Shown: positions 12,096 through 22,288 of the stretch, in pieces
How the letters are laid out: each line of letters begins with the position of its first letter
Position numbering within the stretch: position 1 is the stretch's first letter
DNA from: Chloranthus sessilifolius
Lineage: Eukaryota > Streptophyta > Magnoliopsida > Chloranthales > Chloranthaceae
Reading direction: 5' to 3'
Assembly: GCA_021018995.1 (NCBI GenBank)
Contig: CM037588.1
Span: forward strand, 152,043,725 to 152,107,724
Length of the DNA: 64,000 bases
Notes under the pieces: model-generated
What the model was told of the DNA's origin: nothing
Databases searched by the model: none
What the model saw: the letters and a program-made list of their open reading frames with translations, nothing else
Program-made: the position numbers and the translations under genes

Positions 12096-12602
12096 CTAGC
12101 TCATTCTTTCCATGGGGTGTACTATCGTAGGTTCTCTTCTTTCTTCGGGTTGGGCTAACACCGGTACCACTGGCTGCTTGGAGATCCTTTCCGACCGTGT
12201 GATAAACTCAATCGCCCCTTCACTATTATTGTCTGTGTTAACATTTGTTTGATTGTAGTTTAACGGAAACTGGTGAGGATTATATGTTGACCTGAGGATT
12301 TGAAACGGAGCAGGTGACAACATCGGGGATGGATGGATTGGTGGAGTGGCAAAGCTAGGCCAAATATGGTTGACATATAATCCTGACTTCACCCCCATTG
12401 AAGGTGGATGGAATAATAGGGGTGAAGTGAAATTGGGAAATGTATTATAGGCTGAGGTTAGCGTTGGTAAGGGCTGGTATTCTGGTGATGAAGCCAAATT
12501 GGGCTGAACATAATTAGCGGAAGCCAATGTCGGGAAATATAACCTCAAATCTAAAGGTTCTGCCTGGGGTGTAGGATTAAGGAAGTAATCGGCTAAGTTC
12601 AA
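12096..12602 (-). pseudogene. Proline-rich spacer between gag and protease (Tat)
   Basis: An open frame of 168 codons, rich in P, S, N and T, for example FPNFTSPLLFHPP and PSPMLSPAPFQIL. It has no recognisable domain. It lies between the gag C-terminus and protease of the same element and in the same orientation, so it is most likely the variable gag/protease spacer. Confidence 0.6.
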
Positions 12603-12811
12603 GAGCTCAACAAATCCTATGATTTCATCCTTCTAATTCCCCCACCTTGGTGCCGTGAAGTTTTCTTTGGTACTCATATATTCTAAGGGGTCAAATTCTT
12701 CCTCATCTTCTTCCACTATGTTGATGGTGGGCCTCGAACCCATTCCTCCTTTCGGGTGTGGTGGCAGCGGTGCTTGATGGATATCGGTGTGCTAATTTGC
12801 CTGGGGAGATC

Positions 12812-13815
12812 CTAGAGGGATATTTTTTCACCAACTATTAGATCTTGTATTGCATACTTTAGAGGAAAGCGTGGATTAGTTGTGTATCTTGGCCCTTGGT
12901 GGAAGCTGCAATGCCTGCTGGGATCATCATTTCTTAGGAGTGGATTTTGTGGAGGCCGTGGCTGGAATGGAATAACCAAACCTTTTTCAACTAACAAAGG
13001 TAAAAGGACATTCCATGATTTCCCCAAAGGTGTGAACACTCGGTTAAATCGGGTCCTTCTTTGTTCAGGGCTGATTTGTGTTCCTGGGCCATTGTCGGGC
13101 CTCTGTGTTGGCTCTACCTGTGCTGGTGCTTGTTGTACTGCCCCAATATTGAAATGGTGAGACATTGGTGGGTTGTGAGGTCATTATTGTCTGAACCTTT
13201 GCACCTGTGCTTCTCCCATTCCTCTGCTCAGTAAATTTACGAGCCCCACTGCCCACAATTTTTTTCAAACGTCCTTCTCTCACTGCGTCTTCGCAGCGAT
13301 TGGCATTTCTCACTAGGTCAGCAAAGCTGGCATGCTGCTGGTATACCAGAAAGTCATATATAACTGGCAATATTGTCTTTGAGATCATTTCAATTTGTTC
13401 CTCATCTGGGATGCGGTTTTTTACCTGGGCGGCTAGGGCCCTCCACCTTTTGAGATATTCATTGAATGTTTCATCAGACTTTTGTTTTAATCGAGCCAAA
13501 TCAGATTTGCGAGGCTCGATATCGATGTTATACACATACTGCTCTTGAAATAGGTGGGTGAGGTCTCTCCACGTTCTTATCATGGATGGTTCGATATAAG
13601 TGAACCACGTTAAGGTAGGGCCAGTGAGACTTTTTGGGAAAACTTTGATGAGAAGTCATTCATCTCCACCATACTGGCACATGCCTCGACAATATGAGTT
13701 TAGGTGGGCAATAGGGTTGTCGGTCCCGTTGTATTTATCAAATGGCGATACTTTGAATTTGGGTGGCAATGATACCTCAACAAACAGACATAAATCGGAG
13801 AAATCGGTAGCGTGA
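12812..13815 (-). pseudogene. gag capsid and nucleocapsid region of the Tat element
   Basis: The capsid (retrotransposon gag family) is read at 13583-13065: TWRDLTHLFQEQYVYN, RLKQKSDETFNEYLKRWRAL, then FADLVRNANRCEDAVREGRLK. An overlapping frame 13165-12812 carries the C-terminal part with CSFHQGPRYTTN..FPLKYAIQDLI. This matches the C..H...H.T...LK.AIQDLI segment usual for Tat gag, though without a complete CCHC knuckle. The frames overlap at 13065-13165, so at least one frameshift has occurred. Confidence 0.85.
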
Positions 13816-15099
13816 ATTTTGTCCCCCCTCCCCCAACTTCATCAACTGTTTTGGGATATTGTCCATTTGTTCCTTCAATATTTTTGATTCCATGGACTGT
13901 AAAACTGGGGCTGCTCCGCCACTAGGTTGCCCCCATTCATTCCCGGGTGCCTGCTAGTTGGTGAATATGGGATGTGGGGGATCGGAACTGACAAATGCTC
14001 CCGCATATGCCCCACTATTTCGTGCTTCATCCTCTTTGTATTGATGACTCGCATCAATAAGTGGAGGAGGGATGAGGTTATCGGGCGGGTTCTAGATGAG
14101 TGCCTGGTGAGGCCATTGTACTTGATGAGGATTTTGATGACTGGTTTGTAGAGTGAGAGGATGTGTGAATAGTTGGTTTTGAGTGGGTGCCTGGTGAGGC
14201 CATTAGGTTTGGTAAGGATTTTGATGACTTGGTTGGGGGGTAAGAGGATGTGAGATTTGGGGATTTTTGACGGTGTTGAGATGGGTTTTCATGTTGGGTT
14301 GGGTATGAAGGATATAGATGGGTAGGATTTATGCTGAATTGGTGGGTTAGATAAGACGAGTTTGCTATTTGTTAGGGAACATGGTGTATTTATTAGGTGT
14401 ATGTGGAAAATTGGGGGAATGATGGCTGATTTGATAATGTGGCCCTTGGATTTGAGCCTGAATGGGCTTGGGTTTGAATAGAGGGCCTTTGAGGCCCACT
14501 TGGGTGGCTCCCTAGTTGATGATGAGAACTTTGGGTGGTGTGGATTCTGGGTGATTGATTTGGGTTGGTATTTTGGGTGAGCGAGGTATGGAAACTTTGA
14601 AGGGTTTGTCGTGGATTTGATGGTGCTTGGGATGGATTGGGAAGGCTTTGGGAAGCCACCCATGCAGTGTGTAATCTTACCATGTCTTACATCATGGCCA
14701 TAAGATTGGATATGAGAGTGGATGTGGATGGCTCATTTGATGGGGGTGATGCGTGGGATGGAGGTAATGCTTGGGTGGATGTGGTGGAAAATTTCAGTAT
14801 GGCATGAGGTGTGGAAGGAAGGATAGTTGGGTGGAAAGTTGAGTATATGTGGTGGGAAAAATGGCTGCTCTAAATGGACTTGTGACATTAAATCGGGATT
14901 AGGTGGATGGATCAGAGATGGGAATCTCCTCTATGTGGGAATGTGGTGGGGAGTACAGTGGGGATGAATCTGGGTCGACATAAGCTGGATCGACCATCAA
15001 AGACATAGTTTGGTGGCGGGTAAGGTATGGATTTCTCGGGTATGGCCCAAAGACTTTCTTCTTTCTTCCCCTACAGGATGGCGGGTACGGTGATGTCAT
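13816..15099 (-). pseudogene. gag N-terminal, Pro/Ser/Thr-rich region (Tat)
   Basis: The minus strand here has several broken frames of biased composition. The ATG at 15099 (MTSPYPPSCRGRKKK) is the first good candidate for the gag start. At 14683-14289 the peptide is very rich in P, S, N, Q and T. The plus strand shows the opposite bias (G/T-rich, with repeats of GGTGAGG and GTGGATG), so the long plus-strand frames are shadows. No domain is recognised, and position is the main evidence. Confidence 0.6.
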
Positions 15100-15578
15100 T
15101 GTTACGTTACCTCTTACACTCTTTTGATTTTCTTGATATATATTTTGTTGGATTTTTTTTTGTGATTTTTCTTATTTTTTATGATAATGATTTTTGGATT
15201 CATTTTCACAAATTTTGTCTCGAATTTCTCTTTCTTTCTCCCTTACGGTGTTCTTCAAGGTCTTAGAATTCCCTTTTCGAATGGTGTTACCACTCCTAAA
15301 ACTCCCTATGGCTAGACCCGGATGCTCTCTTAAGAATCAAAGAGAAAAAATCTCTTGATCTTTAAGGGCACAAATTTTCACGAGGTCTTCCGAGCTCTCG
15401 GAAGAGTCAATAAGAGGGTGACATCTTTTGATCGGTGAGGGCGTTTGGGAACCTTAGAATGTAGGAGGTGTCAGGAGTTTTAAAACCAGTGAGCGGGGAG
15501 TTCGGGGAATTGTGGAAAGAGGCCCCAAATTTGGGTTGTCTAGTAAATAAGTTAGGCGTGCATAATATGCACGCTCGG

Positions 15579-15647
<69 letters not shown>

Positions 15648-16493
15648 GTAGCAGACCTGAGTTGGTCTTTTGACTTAGCTTTTGGGGGCGATACCACCCG
15701 GGACCTTTTATTTGTTTGATTGAGTTCCTCCATTCCATGCCTAAAGGTATACACAACTGTTTTGATGCTACTAAGCACTCCCCAAGGTTTTAAGGCTTCG
15801 TAACAAGTTCGATCACCCACCGTTTATACCTCTGGCGCAAGCGCCTTCTTAGATATTGGATGAGGCGGTTCTTTTAGAGATCATCACCATTAAAGATGCC
15901 GCTCTACTTAGAATCAGGTTGGGTGTATCGTAACCTATTTTTTCCTCCTTTTTGTAAAAGCAACCCTCGAGAAAATTCAATTATATCCCTTGGTTTATTT
16001 TTAAATTTCAGTTTTAGGGAAGTTTGCTTAAGTCCAAAATAAGGCCTTTGCCACCGTCCAAATTTGACTATGAGAGTCTTGTGCCGCCACTATGGGCCAG
16101 CATCCAAAGGTGAAATATGACAAGTAATAAGAAAAAAATGAGATCAGTCAAGCAACTTATAGTGCCGAAATGTAAATGACGAAAAATTAAATCTAATTAT
16201 CAAATAAGCCCGCCAAACGACTTAAACGGTATATGACAAAAAATAAAAGTAAATTATCAAGTAGGCCCGCCAAGTGGTTTAGGCGAGTAAAGACGGAATC
16301 GTAGGAGTAAGTAAAAAAATAAGGAATCGTAGGGGTAAGTAAACAACCAAACACAAAAATAGAAAAAGGTGAGTAACAAATACACATGCAATGTGGCATA
16401 TTTCAATTAGAAGTTCTAAAAATTATCCTCAGTAGAATCGTCATCTATGCAATCATGAACTTTACGTGTCCGTCACGACGGTGCGCTAAAAAA
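15100..16493 (-). other. 5' leader of the Tat element
   Basis: No persuasive gene is seen between the primer site and gag. The stretch holds a lysine-rich open segment just upstream of gag (15290-15110 on the minus strand), a 65-base (TA)n tract, and unique-looking sequence at 15650-16490. Long leaders are usual in Tat elements. Confidence 0.55.
15581..15645. repeat. (TA)n microsatellite
   Basis: Sixty-five bases of uninterrupted TA repeat in the Tat leader. The Tyr-Ile frames across it are artefacts. Confidence 0.97.
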
Positions 16494-16504
16494 TGGAGTC
16501 GCCA
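16494..16504 (-). other. Primer binding site of the Tat element
   Basis: On the minus strand TGGCGACTCCA, the primer-site core found in Ogre/Tat elements. The same sequence stands at 21538-21548 in a similar context. Confidence 0.75.
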
Positions 16505-16506
16505 TC

Positions 16507-17749
16507 TGGAGCTTTTGGTATCTCAGGATACCCAAAATCACTATCGTAAGCACCGAAATGTAAAATATGACTCCGAATCACTGGTCAATGCCAAAGCCTA
16601 TAGGGTAGGGGCTTCAGTTATCAATCAAGAAGGTATTAGACACCCGATTGACCCGCTTGTAAGCAGTCTCTACTATGGCCAAAAATATAAAATTATGCGA
16701 CATTTTCACTTACCCAAAGGCACTCCGATCTTATTTGAACCCCCCGCAATCACCGAAATTTCGGCGGCGTAACGACTCAAATTTAAAATAGAGGAAAAGC
16801 AAAAAAAGGTAGAGGAATAAAGGAGAGAGTCGAAGCTCACGAGCCATTATAACACCGTTGTTGGATCTTCAGGTGAGAGCGATACCGATGAGCTTCCGAT
16901 AGCATAACGGGTTAGAGAAGGGTTCTAACTTACTATGGCTAAAGGGGTAGGAACTTGGGAGTAATGATGGAAGTGGTGGTATAAGATGGGTTAAGGCATA
17001 AAAAAAAGTTCAAGTTTAAGCTAATGGGGAGACAAAATGCTAGAGTTTCTTCCTTTAAAACTTTCAAAAGATGTCTTAAACAAGGGGGGGGGGGGGGGGG
17101 GGCTTTCTATTTATAGTGTTTGAGGAAATCAGTGAGGGTTTAAATCACTAATTGGGTTAGAAATTAGGTAATACAAAATCTAAGGTTTTCTAGAATTCCT
17201 AGGGCTTAGATATGTGGGAATTACGTTTTAATGGTGGATGATATGGTAAGGATGGCAAAATGAGTATAACTTAAGCTAGTGGAGGTACTAGGGTCCTAAA
17301 GAAATTCACCCCAAACTTTGGGGTGGTCCATAAGTCAAACCAAGATGGTCAAATTCGGCCATTTTTTAAAGAAAATCAATTTTTAAGGCAGGCGTGCATA
17401 GTATGCACGTTTGTTTTAAAAACCATGTCTAGAAGCTAGAGATTGAAGACCCGTGGGGGGACCCAGCTGTGGAATAGTCATTTTAGCTAGGCGTGCATAT
17501 TATGCACGCCCAATCAGTTTTTGGCTAAAAATAGGATTGGTGGTTTGTCGGCCCAGGCTTGGTCTAGTATGTGTCCAATTCGGGTTTTAAGCGTTCTATG
17601 GGTCTAGTTGGGCTTCCTAAGGGTCAGGGATGGGCGTTAAGAGTTTAGTTTGACTTTTAAGAGTTTGAAAAATGCTTTCGGAAGCTTGAGAGTATGTCTT
17701 TCTCGAAATATGTGTCGATCATGTCTTAAGCCAAATTTGGATGTCTTAA
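16507..17749 (-). repeat. 5' LTR of the Tat element
   Basis: About 1.24 kb, similar along its length to the LTR copy at 21549-27263. Shared blocks include AATCACTGGTCAA, TATCAATCAAGAAGGTATTA, AGAGAAGGGTTCTAACT and a common end ('ggatgtctta' here, 'gggtgtctaca' there). On the minus strand the LTR should start TGTAGACACCC; here that terminus is mutated. The end at the primer site is uncertain by a few bases. A run of 19 G (17084-17102) replaces a short G-rich motif seen in the other copy. Confidence 0.8.
17107..17116 (-). promoter_or_regulatory. TATA box of the Tat LTR
   Basis: CTATAAATAG on the minus strand, conserved in the second LTR copy at 22186-22195. Conservation of this motif in both copies supports it as the LTR core promoter, which would drive transcription leftward. 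Confidence 0.55.
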
Positions 17750-18120
17750 AATACATTAATATAATGTTAATCACTAACATTATACACTAACTATACATTA
17801 TTTTCATTTATATATGCACTTGGAATATAGTCTATATACTAACTATAGAGAATATACGATACACAATATATATATATATAGAATATTATATACACTAACT
17901 TATACACGAACTTACTTTCAATTATACTATTATACACTAACTAACTATAGTACTATACACAAACTATACATTATTTTGTTTTGGACAAGAAACATTATTT
18001 TCATTTATACACTATCTATATAATTTGTATACTAACTATAGCCTATATATAATATTATATACACTAACTTTTACTCTAACTAACTATACTTAAGCCATTT
18101 AATTTTATTTTTAGCCCCAA
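17750..18120. repeat. AT-rich block with ATACACTAACTATA units
   Basis: About 370 bases of very AT-rich DNA in which variants of ATACACTAACTATA recur roughly ten times (17785-18095). No gene is seen. It directly adjoins the outer end of the Tat 5' LTR. Confidence 0.7.
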
Positions 18121-18379
18121 ACCGTTTCTGAATCGAACACCGAAATGCACCAACACGAAGTGACCGGACTAAAATCCAAACCGACCGAACTGAACACCGA
18201 AATGCACCGAAATATTTGGTTTCGGTTCGGTAACAAGTTGGGGGTTTTTGGAATTCGGTGCACCAAAACCAAAACCGATATGTTTCGGTTAGGTCTCGAT
18301 TTGGGGTTTACCGAACCGAAAACTGAAACATTCGGGTTCGATTCGGTTCGCTACACGGAACTTGCATCCCTAATGATAT
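18121..18379. repeat. CCGAACCGAA/TTCGGTTCGG-rich element end
   Basis: A stretch dense in ACCGAA and TTCGGTT motifs, ending ACTTGCATCCCTA. This composition and the terminal GCATCCCTA are usual for one end of non-autonomous hAT elements in plants. No matching left terminus was found, so it is likely a fragment. The 82-codon frame across it is not a gene. Confidence 0.5.
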
Positions 18380-18495
18380 CATCGATCATATAGTTTTATA
18401 TATTTTATTAACTTTTTCTTTTAACTCTTCCACAAAACTAATGATCATCTCACCATTAGTAATTTTCCTTTATAGATAAGTGTTAGGTGTCCATG

Positions 18496-18700
18496 GATCA
18501 AAATTTCGGCCAATACTGATACGTATTGGATGATACATATCGGTATCAAACCTGAACGATACGGTACATTTAATGTACTGTATCGTTCAGTTGTATGGAA
18601 GATACCGAACGATACATTGAATGTATCGTTCGGTATCGTCCGATACGTATCGATTTTAGGCTCGAACGATACAGTACCGATACCCGGTATTTTGATCATT
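18496..18700. repeat. Fold-back element built of GATACGTATCG motifs
   Basis: Outer arms ('gatcaaaatttcgg' on the left, 'ccgggtattttgatc' on the right) enclose nested palindromes. The centre, 18609-18638, is CCGAACGATACATT, two bases, then its reverse complement. ATACGGTACATT and GATACGTATCG recur within. Read singly, it would form a long hairpin. Confidence 0.75.
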
Positions 18701-19067
18701 GCCGGTGTGGCTTCAAGCATCTATTTAATTTTATCGCGAGAAATGGTAGCTTTACGGGGATAAGAAAATGGTGGTAATGAGCGGAAGCAGAGGAGCCTGA
18801 GGCGGCTCGAACCGTAGACGTCACGGCAGATGAACAGAAAGAAAAACAACTTTCTTTCCTTACACGGCGGAAGGAAGGAGGCGTAAAAAGTAATTATCCC
18901 ACCTCCCCATGCAAATACTTCATCTTCTTCCTTCTACGAATCTCAGGGTACGGAGCCTTCTCATTCGTCACTACCTTTCATATTTTTTTAACTTTCCAGT
19001 TTCCACTTTGAGATTCCCTCCAAATTATATAGTTTGCCGCCCTTTTGCTGTGTTGGTTTAAAATATT

Positions 19068-19110
<43 letters not shown>

Positions 19111-19480
19111 TATATATATAACCCTAGATTTGGTCCGGATTGGACAGGTATCGGTTTGGATTTGGTTTGGAAAAAAGGAAAATCGAAAAGTTTGGTTTGA
19201 TTTATGTTCCAATTCTCCCCAAATCGAAATCGACTAAACCAAGCCGAATGTAGTTTGTATATATATATATAGCCGGGGGTTTTAATTAATTTTAAAGATT
19301 CCATCATTTATTCATCTCATCTGGTATTCTTCTTTATATATCCAAACTCTGATTAATTAGAGTTAATGTGATACATTTATTTTTATTATCTATTTCGAGA
19401 AGGGTGAATAGATTATAAAAAGTAAAACAATTATGAAAAATATGAAAATAGTAAAACTGTAAAACATGATGAGAAGTTGA
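18701..19480. other. Unassigned stretch with a (TA)n tract
   Basis: No gene seen. 18780-19000 is richer in GC than its surroundings and could be old promoter or exon sequence, but no reading frame supports this. A (TA)n tract lies at 19071-19120. 19120-19260 contains GGTTTGGATTTGGTTTGG-like motifs, similar in style to the fragment at 18121-18379. Confidence 0.5.
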
Positions 19481-19483
19481 TTA

Positions 19484-19994
19484 AGATCATGAGTACACTA
19501 TCAGACACTCAATTGTTTATTCCACCAAGTATAGATACCCAAAAAGTGGCCCTAAAAGCATATGGCACACATCACACTGAAAAATGATTTTAGGGCCATT
19601 TATTTGGGATATATTTATGACACATGGAATCATAAACTGACCGTTTGATAGTAAGATCATGCTCTCAAGATCTGTTGTGTGGAAGATCGAGTTGAAAATC
19701 GTCCGTCATCTGATTCCAAGCATTGTCATAAAAATTGCCGAAGAATTTAAGGTTATGCGAATTAATCCCAAATTATTCACGAAATTTTTAAATTTTTTTA
19801 AATTCATGTGTTCACAAAAATTCGCAAATTATTCCTGCATAATTGCCGAATTTTTAAAAATCTGTGATATTTTAATATTTTTAAATTTTTTATACTTTTA
19901 AATTTTTCTCTCTGAATATTTTTTTCGAACTTGCCAAATTTAAACCTCGCCGAATTATTGTCGAACCCCAACTTGGTGACTACGATTCCAAGCA
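19484..19994. repeat. Fold-back MITE, family 1, copy 1 (interrupted)
   Basis: The right arm (19630-19722, 'cacatggaatcataaactgaccgt...gaagatcgagttgaaaatcg') matches the arms of the copies at 20655 and 45321. The left arm (19484-19540) is shortened. The right arm is cut at 19722 by a 261-bp insertion and resumes at 19984. Confidence 0.65.
19723..19983. mobile_element. 261-bp insertion with an 11-bp target duplication
   Basis: The direct repeat GATTCCAAGCA stands at 19712-19722 and 19984-19994. The insert is AT-rich with repeated CGAATTATT-like motifs and many AAATTTTTAAATT runs. No clear terminal inverted repeat or poly(A) is seen. An 11-bp duplication would fit a Mutator-type non-autonomous element, but this is inference. 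Confidence 0.6.
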
Positions 19995-20082
19995 ATCAAT
20001 AGGGTTCAAGGAGGTTCCAAACAAATGCACATTCTTGTTAAGGGTATAATTGTCATTTTAAAAATTTTAAAATAATTTTTTC

Positions 20083-20356
20083 TAACATTACACACATTTT
20101 TTTTTTAATACGACCATTTGGCCGAGACAACCTCGAGAACTGAGCAGGCATGCGTGCACATATAACAGTTGCGGAGCAGGGTGAGGGAGCATCAATTACA
20201 GTGGCGAGAGTTAACTAACAAAACCCAATCCACACCTTATAAAGACAAGGGTGTAAATCAGTACGAATGACTAAAATCACCCACAACCTACTCGCTCATA
20301 TTGGAGTGAGCATACCGATTGGGTTAATGCCTCTTTGATAACATTACACACATTTT
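20083..20356 (-). mobile_element. Retroposed fragment with an 18-bp target duplication
   Basis: The identical 18-bp repeat TAACATTACACACATTTT lies at 20083-20100 and 20339-20356. Between them are 238 bases that begin with a T run, which is a poly(A) tail on the minus strand. Long duplications plus a tail are the mark of LINE-mediated retroposition, so this is a SINE or a retroposed transcript. I do not recognise good box A and box B motifs. 'ctttataagg' occurs on the minus strand near 20240. Confidence 0.65.
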
Positions 20357-20654
20357 ATGTGCAAGTATTGGTTCCATCTATCCTTTTAAAAAATAAAAAA
20401 TAGTAAAAAATAAAAAAATTGGTTCCATTTATTACATGTATATGAACCGTAAACTATAAAGCTTCTAAAAGAGCAGCTTTTAGGGACAATTATGGGGATT
20501 CTGATTGGACCAGTGCAAGCCCTTATGCTCTTCAAAGAATCTATCGGGACCATAAATCTATGTTCCATTACATACGCAAAAGTATTACGAATTGTTAATT
20601 AAATTCGGTACCTTGATTCTCTTATCCTTTCTTCTCAACCCGGGTTTAACATCT

Positions 20655-20948
20655 TACAACTATTGATTGCTTTGAATATGAGAATGAAGATTGTTTTTCG
20701 CCCCAATCTTCTACACGATACATCTTGAAATTATGGGCCTACCATCGGACGGTCATGCATTGATTCCACATGACAACCCAAAAAGTGAATATCAACCACA
20801 TTTAATGGTGTTTTGTAAACAAGTTTACATTTTTAGTTGTGCCACATAAAATCAACATTTGACCGTGTGATGATAGGCCCATGATTCAAGATCTACCATG
20901 TTGAAGATTGGATGAAAAATGATCTCTATCGTCAAAGTAGACAATGGT
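20655..20948. repeat. Fold-back MITE, family 1, copy 2
   Basis: Two inverted arms of about 130 bases, for example 'ccccaatcttctacacgata...gggcctaccatcggacggtcatgcattgattccacatg' on the left and its imperfect reverse complement on the right, around a short loop. No coding potential. Confidence 0.75.
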
Positions 20949-21007
20949 TTTAGCACGTGAAGCGCGAGTTAGGGAAGAAAAATCCCTAGTTATAATAAGG
21001 ATCCGAC

Positions 21008-21370
21008 TCTCCTAGCTGACATTTAAATATAAAAACGGTGTTTAATTGATCTTATACCATCAATGTTTAAGATGTGGGTGATTTGTACCGTCAAAGTAAT
21101 AGATCATAGATCGAAATGTAATAAGCCCAAATGATGTTTTAGGGAGATTTAAACCATCCAATTTGTTGACTAGAATATCAACGATTGTTTTTAAGTTTAA
21201 TGGCTGGTATTAAAGTTCATAATATGATAATTTACATTCACTTATAGTCATGTTTCTTTGGGCTGAGATATGTTCCAATTATGGATTGCCACTTAGACAA
21301 TTCAAATTGGTCATAAATGTGCGCCACATAGTATAATATAAATCACCTTTCAATGGTGTAAGAAAAAAGT
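21008..21370. repeat. Fold-back MITE, family 2, copy 1
   Basis: Similar over about 330 bases to 42045-42365, sharing for example 'gactctcct...catttaaa', 'catcaatg.tttaagatgtgg.tgat' and 'gattgccactt.g.caatt'. The middle is an imperfect inverted repeat ('actagaatatcaacgattg' against 'aatggctggtattaaagtt'). Confidence 0.7.
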
Positions 21371-21537
21371 ATAATTTCAATGGCAAAAGATCATTTAAAC
21401 ACCATTTTGGTTTTTAAATGTCAGTATCCGCAAATAGAGGTATCAGGAGCCATTATCCCCAAAAACACTAACTCCACAAATTCATACTTGTGCAACCATG
21501 GATCTCATCGATCCGTCGTAACGTTGCACTCAAAAAA

Positions 21538-21548
21538 TGGAGTCGCCA
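21538..21548 (-). other. Primer binding site beside the second Tat LTR
   Basis: TGGCGACTCCA on the minus strand. About 60 bases to its left resemble the leader beside the first primer site (16440-16493), so internal sequence of an element is retained here. Confidence 0.7.
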
Positions 21549-22288
21549 CCCGTAGCTTTTGCTATCTCGGGATACCAAAAATCAATACCGTAAGCACGCA
21601 CCGAAGTGCAAGATATGACCCCGAATCACCGGTCAACGCCAAAGCTTCTAGGGTAAGGACTTTAGTTATCAATCAAGAAGGTATTAGGCACCCGATCGAC
21701 CCGCTCGTAAGTCATCATATATATATATATAGAAAAAGTGAGTGACACTTCCTCTTGCCCGAAGGAACTTTGATCCTATTTGGCTCTCCACAAACATCGA
21801 AATTTCGGCGACGTAACGACCCAAATCCTAGGATAGAAGAAAAACAAAAGGAAGGTAGAGGAATAGAGGGGAGAGTTGGAGCTCTCGGACCCTTATACCA
21901 CAGCTATCAGATTTTCACGTGGATGCAACACCGGTGAGCTTCCGATAGCTCAATGGGTTAGAGAAGGGTTCTAACTAGCTAAAACTTGAGAAAAGGATGG
22001 TTGAAAATGATGGTATGAGAGAGCTTTGCTAAGGATTTGAGGGATTGATGATGAATTTGTAATAATTTATGAAAATGGACCTAGGATTTCAAGGTTTGGA
22101 AAGCTTGAGAGTGGAGATGAGTGACTATTTTTTTAGAGTTTTTCTTTAAGATTTGGAAAAAGTGTCCTAAACGAGGGGTGGGTCTCTATTTATAGATGGA
22201 GAGGTAATTAGTGAGTAGTTAGGTCACTAATGGATTTAGAAATTAAGTAATGGAGAATCTAAGGTTTTTGGTAGGGGCAGACACACGT

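Larger units (their letters stand above)
3164..17749 (-). mobile_element. Tat-lineage Ty3/gypsy retrotransposon, minus strand, degraded
   Basis: Reading right to left the order is 5' LTR (17749-16507), primer site TGGCGACTCCA, leader, gag, protease, RT, RNase H, a second archaeal-type RNase H, integrase and 3' UTR. The second RNase H between the first RNase H and integrase, together with the DNG protease motif, marks the Tat (Ogre/Retand) lineage. The 3' LTR is not present: the element is cut at 3164 by retrotransposon A. A foreign solo LTR (5100-7488) splits the integrase. Numerous stops and frameshifts make it dead. Confidence 0.9.

Noticed and set aside
10154..13548. Long plus-strand frames (for example 10154-10822, 13207-13548)
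   Set aside because: Antisense shadows of the minus-strand Tat polyprotein, whose motifs are clear on the other strand.
17620..18379. Complete hAT element between 'cagggatgg' at 17626 and GCATCCCTA at 18371
   Set aside because: The left motif belongs to the Tat LTR, matched in the second LTR copy, so it is not a transposon end.
18780..19000. Possible promoter or first exon of a host gene (GC-richer, CT-rich)
   Set aside because: No reading frame, splice context or domain follows; surrounded by repeats.
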